Below are positions 11,801 through 20,260 of a stretch of 39,195 bases of DNA, piece by piece. The translations under genes were made by a program, and so were the position numbers. The stretch is from Amanita rubescens. Taxonomy: Eukaryota > Basidiomycota > Agaricomycetes > Agaricales > Amanitaceae. Under the pieces are notes generated by a model. That model saw nothing but the letters and a program-made list of their open reading frames with translations. It searched no databases and was not told the DNA's origin. The stretch's first letter is position 1, and each line of letters begins with the position of its first letter. The DNA lies in assembly GCA_015039365.1 (NCBI GenBank), contig WION01000496.1, positions 1 through 39,195 on the forward strand. The letters are read 5' to 3'.

Positions 11801-14143
11801 ATCCCATCTCATCCCATGGCCAACAGAATGTGAGTGAACACTTTGCTGGACTCTCACATCTCATCCCATGATTAGCTTGCAAGTGACACCATTTTTTCTG
11901 TCACATAGTCTAATCCCATGATCAACAGGATGTGTGTAACACTGCCTTTTTTCCCTAGGCAATCTAATCATGTCTCATCCCATGACCAACAGAATGTGAG
12001 TGACATATGTTATTTCTGTTTAGCATCCATCACAGTTCATCCCAAAATCATCAGTATGTGAGTGTTGCTGTTTGACCTTTGTTGTGCAGATGGATCCTAA
12101 TCCAATGACCAACAGGGAGTGAGTGATAATGCATTTAGTACAAGGCAGTCTTTTCACTTCTCATTGTATGATGAACAGAAAGTGAGTGATATTGCCTCTT
12201 TTCCTTTGCCAGGCACTTGTCTTATCCCCTGATTAAACAGAAAGTGAGTGACATGTCATTTCTTTTCCAAGTCATGTCTCTCATCTCTGATGACCAACAG
12301 ATGGTCAGTGCCACTGCCTTTGTTCTTTATCTAGGCACCTTGTCACATCATCTTATGACCAACAGGCTGTGAGTTACACAGTCACACTGCAGACTTACTC
12401 CATGTTATCCCATGCCTAACAGCATGTGAGTGATACTGTGCCAAGCAATGCTACTAATACATCTGATCCTATGACCAATAGTTGGTGAGTGACACTGCAG
12501 TTTTTTCCACCTGATATTCTTAACACATCTTATCCCATACCAACAGTCTGTGAGTGATACCATTTTGCTGCTAGCAGTCTCATCATATCTCATCCCATGA
12601 CCAACAGTATGTGAGTGACACTGCAATGCTTTGCTGCTGGGCAGTCTCATAACATAGGCTTGTTCTATGACCAACAGAAAGTTAGTAATACTGCATTTTT
12701 CTCATTGCTAGGGAGTCACATTGATGTCCAATGACAAATAGGAAGTGAGTGGAATTGTGTTTTCATATGGAAGCAGTCTATCACATCACATCTTATATCC
12801 AAAAGAGAGTCAGTCAGGTTTTCTGCCAGAATGTTTTTTTGCATCTCATGTCATGTTCCACAGGATGTAAGTATTGGTTTTTCCAGCCAGTAATAACTTG
12901 ACTTCTGCAATAAATAGAAAGTGAGTGGTATTGCACATGTGTTTGGCTAAGCAGCATCACATTCATGAGTAACAGAGAGTGAGTCTCATCATCACATCAG
13001 ATAGACCTAGCTTAGCCTATCTCACAACCAATAGCAAGTGAGTGTACTACACTTATGATGGCAGGCAACTCCATCTTATCTCATTGCATGTTAGCAAGTG
13101 AGTTATGCTGCAATATTTTCAAGTTGTCCACATGTCTCATATCCCCACCCATTCAACAGTTTGTAAGCAACAACTGTGTTTCTACTCTTCATGCAACCTA
13201 TCCTTATGTCATTAGTTTGTGAGTGACACCAGGGCCTCTTCCATCTGACTGTCTTAACATATCTCTTTTTCATGAGCAACAGAAAGTAAGCAACATTTCA
13301 TTTTTGTAAGGCATGCTTAGGGGAATGTACATTGATGTGAACTCAACAGGAAGTGAATGAACATCTAACTTTCGTGTGGTTTTCTCATGTATAATCCTTC
13401 CTTATATTTGCAGATTGTAAGAAACACTTTCAGATTTCCTGTGCTATTTTCATGACAGCTCTTTTCCCCTTTCTCTAGGTGAGAAATGATTTTACATGAA
13501 ATATAAATAGTCATGCTTACTTACATTCAGATTGTATGTCCCCTACTGAGCTGGACTTGGTGTTTCACACTTCTTATCATCAGCCTGAACTCATCTCCTT
13601 GCTTGGAGATGATTCAACATCATTCTCAGCAACTGTAAGATACATTCTCTGAATTAATAATATGTCCTAATTTTCATTTCAGATTGTATGTTCACTACTG
13701 GGTCAGATTTGATAACTTGACATTTCAGCAGCAGCCTAAACTTCACTCTTTGTTTGGAATATCAAAAAAGTTTTCAGCAAATGTAAGACTTTTCCCTACC
13801 TGCATGATTACTACATTGTTAAATTGACACCATTGAAACTAGGCCACCTGTTGTCGAATTCTAGTTGGTAATGAATCTTACTTCATTTACTTTTTTAGGA
13901 TACTGATATTTTAAAGCAATGAATATTATTGCAAAACTGTCATTCTGGATAATGAAGCCATCTAAGAAATCAATTGTTGATAAGAAAACACAGCCACTTG
14001 AGCAATCAATCATGGATGCCTTGGAACAGCTCAAAAGAGAGGGCTATGTGAAGAAACTGAAAACTTCCATTACTTCAGAGTCCATGCCTTCTGATCATCA
14101 AGAATTACTTGACTTTCTTTTTGATCAGACTGCTTATATCTGA
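8857..14143 (+). CDS. P-loop G-domain protein with about 50 consecutive 3-nt exons
   Basis: Conventional exons: 8857..8887, 8940..9095, 9153..9199, 9261..9430, 9481..9557, 9619..9810, 9864..9999, 10045..10120, 10181..10252, 10301..10315, 10365..10382. They give 330 residues in one unbroken frame. GTPase motifs are clear: G1 GRANAGKTT, G3 HDSQG, G4 FTKFD. The protein should bind GTP; such G-domain proteins are common in agaricomycetes and their role is unknown. Exon 9 is open for 24 codons, exon 10 reads NNEQD, exon 11 QHNEVD. Then come 50 single-codon exons (residues 331-380), exon 13531..13533 (I), 13584..13634 (PELISLLGDDSTSFSAT), 13683..13685 (I), 13729..13782, and probably 13843..13867 and 13917..14143, whose frame ends in FLFDQTAYI. 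Predicted total is 67 exons and 500 residues. The gene is distinctly more AT-rich than its neighbours. The last two exons are least certain: an alternative acceptor at 13898 closes the frame after DTDILKQ. Confidence 0.75.
10383..13530 (+). repeat. tandem array of intron-like units separated by single codons
   Basis: Each unit runs GTGAGTGA..., pyrimidine-rich middle, CATCCCATGACCAACAG, then three free bases. Units are 48-70 nt. Similarity is highest around 11.4-12.7 kb and fades to both ends. Exon first bases: 10434, 10492, 10549, 10615, 10671, 10732, 10791, 10845, 10909, 10967, 11027, 11088, 11146, 11206, 11274, 11344, 11412, 11470, 11529, 11590, 11638, 11700, 11767, 11827, 11876, 11929, 11993, 12055, 12116, 12179, 12241, 12301, 12366, 12423, 12482, 12547, 12608, 12678, 12742, 12806, 12864, 12918, 12976, 13035, 13095, 13160, 13216, 13283, 13350, 13414. 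Residues, 10434-11346: WFESADRIARVERNIY. 11412-12118: EKSDRRKNLDNYG. 12179-12744: KKMAHLSYKE. 12806-13416: RDKRQQFFKEI. Donors after 10436 and 11878 are GCAAGT. All splice calls are by eye. Confidence 0.8.
13417..13530 (+). other. double-length intron with a zero-length AG|GT junction
   Basis: At 114 nt this interval is twice the usual intron. Its centre, at 13478/13479, reads CCCTTTCTCTAG directly followed by GTGAGA. This is a strong acceptor abutting a strong donor with no exon between. It could be a recursive-splicing point or a unit whose codon was lost. Confidence 0.5.
13531..13782 (+). repeat. duplicated two-exon module at the end of the array
   Basis: The pair 'ATT exon, intron starting GTATGT, exon beginning CCT' occurs twice. 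The first is 13531..13533 plus 13584..13634 (PELISLLG...FSAT). The second is 13683..13685 plus 13729..13782 (PKLHSLFG...FSAN after two glutamines). Introns and exons match, so the module was copied as a unit. Confidence 0.6.
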
Positions 14144-14804
14144 TAGTGTCATGGTATGTGTCTCATCAACTTGAACAATATCTATGTTCCATGGAGCTCA
14201 CATGTGCCATAAGATACCACACCAATTCCCAGAAATTTGCTAACACATACTATGATTTTTTTCCTTTATGTTTTCCCTTTGTGTACAGTATGTCAAACTC
14301 CCCTCTGCATGAATTTGTTCCTGTTCAAGTTCAGTTTTACATAAATTTCATCCAGAGCTATATTTGTCATGAAGTCCCATTTTGATACCGTAGCCTTTGT
14401 ACTAGTAGTGTTCACAGATTAAGTCATGCAGTTGATGCTAGTGATTCTAAGTCCAGTTTCCAGAACCAGAAAAAAACCCACAACTCAACCAAACCCTTAG
14501 TAGCTGTAGCTGCAGTTTCTGGCATTATGTATGTAAATCTCGTCAATTCCAAAAAACACTCTTTCTGGATACATATTACAACTTGACATGTGTTATGGTT
14601 CATGCTGAGACTAGCAGCCCAATACTATATGCTACACTGGCAAAGGTATTCTAGGAATCTCTATCTTAAATCACAGGCTGTTCTCCTAAATGTCCATCAT
14701 TTCCTTTAATTCACATTTCTTCTCCTCTTCAACATGATAGCTCCGAAGATTTATAGTACCTCCCAGACTGAATGGGCCCTTGGCTATACTACTACACTCT
14801 AAAA
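14144..14804. other. AT-rich 3' flank of the G-domain gene
   Basis: No gene recognised. The open frame just after the stop codon (14146-14385) has no family resemblance and is probably 3' untranslated or noncoding. The AT-rich composition of the G-domain gene continues to about 14.8 kb and then stops. Confidence 0.45.
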
Positions 14805-14806
14805 GT

Positions 14807-14865
14807 ATGGCATACTAGCTGTGCCTCCAGGTCACCAGTAACCAGGTCACCTACTACATCAGCAA
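14807..14865 (+). repeat. block shared with 2503-2578, copy B
   Basis: GGTCACCAGTAACCAGGTCACC here corresponds, with CpG positions changed to TpG or CpA, to the CpG-rich block upstream of the intact DUF2855 gene. In copy B it is joined directly to exon 3 sequence of DUF2855; exons 1 and 2 are missing. Confidence 0.5.
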
Positions 14866-14867
14866 TT

Positions 14868-15560
14868 CTGGACAGCTTACTACTGGTTTGAGGATTGGCT
14901 TTTCAGCCTCCAATTACCGAGGAGATGCATTCATTCTCATTAGTTCCGCCTCGTTCCAAACGGCATTTTCATTCGCATACTTGGTCCGCAAACTGAATCA
15001 ACAATGAGAGATCAAGTCAAACACGAAGATCATTGGCCTGACATCACGAAAAAAATTACCAATGGTCTCAACTTATACCACGAGGTGCTCTCGTACGATC
15101 ATTATCCTGGGTCACCGGTCACCCCTGCTGTACGCGAAAGCTACAGAAAGATGGATATGTCGACGTAGCAGGGAACGAGAACCTAAACCGGAATCTGTTC
15201 GCCCACTTTTCATCACCATATACTGGATGATTATCCGCCTGCATAGGACTTGGAATCACAAACGTCTCACCGACGCCTGGACAAAGTACACCCGTTGACT
15301 GGAGCGAAAACTCAGCAGCATCTCTCACATCGACATTGCGTGATGGCGATATTTCGCAGTTTTGGCCCCGAATGCAGCACTCCTTTATGCCGGAATAGCT
15401 CGAGGTACGCCGCCGACAGCTGTCTCCAAGCGAAATAGCTGCGAAGCAGAACAAAGCGTGGAAAGAACTCATGCAATATGGTGCTAATCTGGAGCCTGTG
15501 GGTAGAATCACAGATGAAGGCACGGTTGTAAATGTCTTGCACGAAGGTTGTAAAGTTATT
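14868..15560 (+). pseudogene. degenerate DUF2855 3' half
   Basis: Nucleotide similarity to 3223-3981 is high, but the frame is destroyed. A three-base insertion follows GGACAGCTTAC. Short indels occur at about 15000, 15050, 15115 and 15160. A tryptophan codon has become TAG at 15396-15398 (GGAATAGCTCG versus GGAATGGCTCG). About 100 bp corresponding to 3837-3937 are deleted at a GCT microhomology. Exons 1 and 2 are absent. It lies 0.7 kb downstream of the G-domain gene. Confidence 0.85.
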
Positions 15561-15990
15561 GTAAGGCCGTCAAGCAGCTTTCTTGTGCGTCTTCTAATTC
15601 TTGCTTTTGGCATAGGGAATACAAATTATCTTAGACGACACGCAAAGCTCATTCAGCCATCATAACATTACTAAATGACACCCACGTAACGATTCTAATG
15701 CCTTGTACGCCGTTCAACGCTCGGGATTGAGGAAACTACTTCAAAGTTGAAGACCCATTTGTCGCGACATAGTCGTACCTTCTGATCGCCCCAAAGTAGC
15801 TCTAAGCGTTGCCGGTACGACCATTCTTTTCGCGCTGTCAGGAATCCTCAGCATTTATTTGCATATTAATCAAGCTTCACTGACTTCCGTGGAGAATGTA
15901 GCCTTGCCCCACTAGACGGATTTCCCCTGGTAGAAAAGTGTGTGTATGCGCATGCATCACATTTTTCACTACTTGCTGGGCGCGGAGGAA
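14868..15990 (+). repeat. segmental duplication, copy B
   Basis: Matches 3223-4440 in the same orientation, including the noncoding tail after the gene (15561-15990). The two copies bracket the hydrolase, amidase and AT-rich G-domain genes, about 11.6 kb apart. Confidence 0.85.
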
Positions 15991-16700
15991 GCGTTCGCTG
16001 AGTCGGGCAGATTCTTAAACCACCTACTGTTATCTCTTTCTGGGACAGGTAGAATGTAGCGAGCTCTAGAGATGATGGTTGAGGTCTGTTCCAACTGGGC
16101 GCTAGCCTCGTGAGTAACAGAGAGAGGGTCGGAGTTGCAAACCGGGAAGTTTTGATTATTACTTGGACTACCGATGGATGTTCCGAGTCATGTAGAGAAA
16201 TGGGCGGAAACAGGACGAGTTCCGCTCTGTTGAGATACAGGTAGTGTTCTATCATGATTAGTTCATAGCACAGCCGCCGCCACACCTTTGGTAACGAGTG
16301 TAAAACCACATGACACGGTTGTTCAATTCGTTCTGGCCCTATTCACCAGATGATGCGCAAGCCTGGGGTACACCTTCGTGATGGTCTGCAAGTGGTTAGA
16401 GCAGATCATTGCGGAATTCCGAAAGTTTCAACAGTAGGAATGCCCCTGCTGAGCAAAATTGTTACGAAGGTACTAATCAGAATCAGCTCAACAGCAAAGC
16501 ATGTTGAACGTGCATATTATCATCACATCCGAGTCGACTAACATTAATGGTACGCAGTGACCCGATCACAAGTTGAGTTGAAGTTTACCGTGATAGCGGT
16601 ACCGAAAGCCGCCGTGGAGCCTTCAGAAGCTTCATGCTCTGACTCGCAGCAAGACCGAGTTGCCGTTTAAGAACGGCGCCAGCAGGAAACCACCGTTGCA
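15991..16700. other. 5' flank of the acyltransferase gene
   Basis: No recognisable gene. A leftward open frame of 147 codons spans 15866-16309 but partly overlaps the duplicated noncoding tail and has no family resemblance. The acyltransferase promoter should lie in the last few hundred bases. Confidence 0.4.
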
Positions 16701-17477
16701 ATGGACTTGAACGACCATTTAGAACCTCTCGGGCAACAGCCAGGGCTCAAGATATATACCCAGTTATCCCTTTGCTTTCCAGTGTCCGATGCTTCTTCTC
16801 ATCCCGCAATCATCAACACCTTGACGAATGGTCTAGAGCAACTATCTGCAAGCTTTCCGTGGATCGCAGGCCAGCTCGTCAACGAAGGTTCAGGTTCAGG
16901 CGATACAGGTATCTTCAAGATCAAACCATTGGAGAAAATACCTCCTCTGGTTGTGAAAGATTATACGCACGATGCATCGATACCATCGATGAACGACCTC
17001 AGGCGTGCCAACTTCCCCTTTAGCATGCTGGACGAATCTATCATCGCCCCTCGCAAAACTATCCCTCGAGGAGACGAATCGGTGACACCTGTCTTCCTTG
17101 TCCAAGCCAACTTCATCATCGGCGGCCTCGTGCTTACGTTCGTCGGCCAGCATAACTCGATGGATATGACTGGCCAAGGTCAGATCATCCACTTGCTCTC
17201 AAAGGCTTGCCGCAACGAGGAGTTCACAAGCGAGGAACTGTCCTCTGGCAACCTTAAGCGCCGCAACCTTATCCCCTTACTCGACGACTCCTGCAAACCA
17301 GGTACCCAACTCGCTCGCCAGGTTGCAAAACCAAGTCCGTCTGAGGGAACCGATGCCCCCCCAGCAAAGTGCACTTGGGCTTACTTTACCTTTTCTCCCA
17401 CCTCTCTCGCCGCCCTAAAATCACTCGCCACAAAATCCATCACGCTGCCTGAAGGGGGCTACATCTCCACCGATGAT

Positions 17478-17481
17478 ACGC
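17478..17481. repeat. target-site duplication, left (ACGC)
   Basis: Four bases immediately before the left LTR, repeated immediately after the right LTR at 19457-19460. Only one copy is needed for the uninterrupted acyltransferase frame. Confidence 0.75.
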
Positions 17482-17847
17482 TGTAACGGATGGAATCCTG
17501 TTACAGTGTGCAGCATGCTCTGAAGCCTTCCGAAGATGTCCTCCGCCATCCACCTTCGATCCGCTTTCCGTCCGCTTCCGTCCGCTTTCGATCCGCTTCG
17601 ATCCGCTCCGCTCCGACGCGCGGGAATTCGTCGGAGTACATCGGATGCGCGGGAATATGTCGGATTATGTCGGACCACAAGCGCATGGTAGTTACTATAA
17701 GTACATGTCACATGTAGTCATATACATCAGCTACGAACGAGAATCGGAGTCCCCTTCCCCTCAGATCAGCCTTAGCTTAAGTCTGTGCACTATTGTGCAT
17801 GGCACCTGCAGTGCTGGGTACAACCCAGAGCACATTGCAGTGTTTCA
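17482..17847. repeat. left LTR, 366 bp
   Basis: Starts TGTAACGG and ends GTTTCA. It begins with a short inverted repeat, TGTAAC and GTTACA separated by 12 bases. By eye it is base-for-base identical to the right LTR. A TATA-like ACTATAAGTA lies near 17693. Confidence 0.9.
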
Positions 17848-19090
17848 ACTGGAGCCCACCTTCGGCGCGAACTCGCAGTCCTTGTGTCGCTCGTCCGCGA
17901 GCATGAACGTTCTTTCTACCCCTACCAAGGCCTACGTTTCACTCCGCCTTCCATCCGCCACCATCCGCCGCCATCTGCTCCTCACACTGCTCTAGAGTCC
18001 GCTCCGACACAGGCCGCCAATGCCATCCCCTCTTGCTGCCCAACTTGCTCGATCGCTCTGATTCTGCTCCACCTCCGCCGCTGTTCCATTCATTATGCAT
18101 GCGGTCACTCCTTTAGCCCATCCAACACCTATACATGACCCTCTGCTGCCTCCGACGCTGCGCCTCGTTTTTTGCAGCTCTGCCTCATGTATCCACCCTT
18201 CTGCCGCATGTTGACCATGCCTCATGTTTCCCCACACCCGCCAACCCTTGTCCAACATGCTGCAGTCCACCAAATGCTGTCCACACTGCTCCGATGCCCG
18301 CCCCCTGGCCAGCATTGCTCCTCCTCCTCCTTCCGATGCCAACTGCAGCTCCGACGCTCCAATTTTTTTCTTTTCTTCCCAGGAATAGGCATGTGGCATC
18401 CGCCACATTGATGTTTTAGCTTATCTTGATTGCGATCACCTCAATTTGTCTTGCTCCGCTCCGATCGGCTCTGATCTGCCTCAATCCGATCCGACGCACA
18501 TTTCTAAGGCCCACAGCTCCGCCGCAGTTTCGGAACCCTTTACCAGCCATTGACAGAACCTTTGCCATCGACATTCTTTAATACCGTATTGCGCCGACGG
18601 CGTCTCAGGAAACATCTTTATTAGCAGCCTCAATGCAAGGGGTCAGTGCTATTGATTGAATTACTGGGATGACCGCGATCGGGGGAGTTGCGCCCCTCCT
18701 CGCCTTGCTTTGGTATGCTTATACCGACGATTCCACTTCCGACGATTCCGCTCTTTACTGCCTCCGACTTTCTACCTCTGTCAATGATGTTCCACCTCCA
18801 CCCTCCGCCTACAGCTCCGACGCATCCGATTCCGCTGCAATTGCACTGCTTGCCTTACGCCCATATGCAAACAAGCCATGATCCATCACTGAAACACCTG
18901 TCAACACCCCTTTCCTTGCTAAACGACCGCTGACATCAATTCCGCCATGCTGCCTTCGGAACCAACACCTATCATCATTGGATTGCACTACCACGATACT
19001 CCGCCATGCTCCGCCATCATTTCTGCCTTGTCAAGCATCTCCACCTCTGGCTGCACTGACTGGAAGTCAGTATTCAAACTGGTGAGCGGA

Positions 19091-19456
19091 TGTAACGGAT
19101 GGAATCCTGTTACAGTGTGCAGCATGCTCTGAAGCCTTCCGAAGATGTCCTCCGCCATCCACCTTCGATCCGCTTTCCGTCCGCTTCCGTCCGCTTTCGA
19201 TCCGCTTCGATCCGCTCCGCTCCGACGCGCGGGAATTCGTCGGAGTACATCGGATGCGCGGGAATATGTCGGATTATGTCGGACCACAAGCGCATGGTAG
19301 TTACTATAAGTACATGTCACATGTAGTCATATACATCAGCTACGAACGAGAATCGGAGTCCCCTTCCCCTCAGATCAGCCTTAGCTTAAGTCTGTGCACT
19401 ATTGTGCATGGCACCTGCAGTGCTGGGTACAACCCAGAGCACATTGCAGTGTTTCA
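19091..19456. repeat. right LTR, 366 bp
   Basis: Same sequence as the left LTR with no difference that I can find, which means very recent insertion or gene conversion. The acyltransferase frame resumes after the flanking ACGC at 19457-19460. Confidence 0.9.
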
Positions 19457-20260
19457 ACGCTCAGCGCCTTCATCTGGCAATCCATCACCCGCGCCCGCAT
19501 TCCTCGCTTGAGTTCCGCGACCAAGTCAACATTCGCCCGTGCCGTCGACGTACGGCGCCATTTGGGTATTCCACAGACATACCCGGGTATTGTGCAGAAT
19601 ATGACATTTCACACTTACGCGCTCCAGGAGCTGGTCGAGGAACCGTTGGGTAGTATTGCATCCCAGCTTCGTTTGGCCGTTGACCCCAAAACATCGAGCC
19701 TGAAATATGACACCCGTGCCCTTGCAACCTTCCTTAATCGTTCGCCAGACAAGAGTGCCGTTTCCTTCGTAGCGACGCTTGATCTATCTTCGGATATCAT
19801 GCTCAGTTCGTGGGCGAAGCTAGACTGTTATGAACTTGATTTTAACATTGGGTTGGGAAAACCCGAAGCTGTGAGGAGACCGAAGTTTGTTCCGGTTGAA
19901 AGTTTGTTGTATTTGATGCCAAAAGCGCCGGACGGTGAGATTGCGGTTGCCATTTGTTTGAGGGATGAGGATATGGAGAGGTTGAGGGCGGATGAGGAGT
20001 TTGGGCGGTACGCGAGGTATATTGGGTGATGAATAGAAGAGCTGTGTACTGGCGGTGGCTGACTCCCTTTACTGATATCATTTCTCAAACATATGATCAG
20101 TCTTTGTACGAGGGAAATGCATCACCCACAGAATAATACACTCGATACCGATTGCTGAAGGGTAAAAAAGCATGCGATCGGCAAGGCCGTTAAAATCAAC
20201 GGCCAAATACAAGTACAGGAAAATGAAGGTCAGACAGCGTACGTTTTACAATCATGAGCC

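Larger units (their letters stand above)
17482..19456. mobile_element. non-autonomous LTR element (TRIM-like), 1975 bp
   Basis: Two 366-bp direct repeats beginning TG and ending CA bound a 1243-bp interior. The interior has no reverse transcriptase, integrase, protease or capsid frame; it is made largely of CT-rich sequence with recurrent TCCGCTCCGA-type words. A primer-binding-site candidate, TGGAGCCCACC, starts three bases after the left LTR. Only a weak purine stretch (GGTGAGCGGA) precedes the right LTR. The ACGC duplication and the clean break of the host gene show that it is a real insertion. It must have used proteins from another element. Confidence 0.88.
16701..20029 (+). pseudogene. 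Tri101-like BAHD-fold acyltransferase split by an LTR element
   Basis: The left part (16701..17481) and right part (19461..20029) are one intronless gene of 449 codons once the element and one target-site copy are set aside. The left part opens MDLNDHLEPLGQQPGLKIYTQ, like trichothecene 3-O-acetyltransferase-type proteins. It carries the catalytic HxxxD motif in GQHNSMDMTGQ. It ends GGYISTDDT, and the right part continues with SAFIWQSITRARIPRL. The structural DFGWG-type motif appears as DFNIGLGKPEAVRRP. The family transfers acyl groups from acyl-CoA to hydroxyls of secondary metabolites. With the insertion in place, translation stops at TAA (17484-17486) after 261 residues and loses the second half of the fold. 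Both halves otherwise look undamaged, so inactivation is recent. Activity could persist only if the element were removed from the transcript. Confidence 0.85.

Noticed and set aside
11567..12674. Minus-strand open frames with repeated HSHSVGHGMR-like peptides (11567-11857, 12405-12674)
   Set aside because: They are the intron repeat read backwards; similarity between them follows from the repeat and there is no start context, splice continuation or family.
10383..13530. The regular repeat-plus-variable pattern as a CRISPR-like array
   Set aside because: The variable parts are only three bases, the repeats are divergent and of unequal length, and the setting is an intron-rich eukaryotic gene.
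13899..13922. Terminal exon DTDILKQ from the acceptor at 13898
   Set aside because: Possible, but all three frames after this acceptor close within a few codons, whereas the 25-nt exon at 13843 plus an acceptor at 13916 opens a 75-codon end with similar codon use. Kept as the alternative.
14146..14385. 79-codon frame right after the G-domain gene
   Set aside because: No family resemblance, AT-rich, no splice link; most likely 3' untranslated sequence.
17992..18408. 138-codon minus-strand frame inside the LTR element
   Set aside because: Open only because of the pyrimidine-biased repeat words; composition is low-complexity and no family fits.
17482..19456. A full autonomous LTR retrotransposon
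   Set aside because: The interior is only 1.24 kb and has no reverse transcriptase, RNase H, integrase, protease or gag frame.
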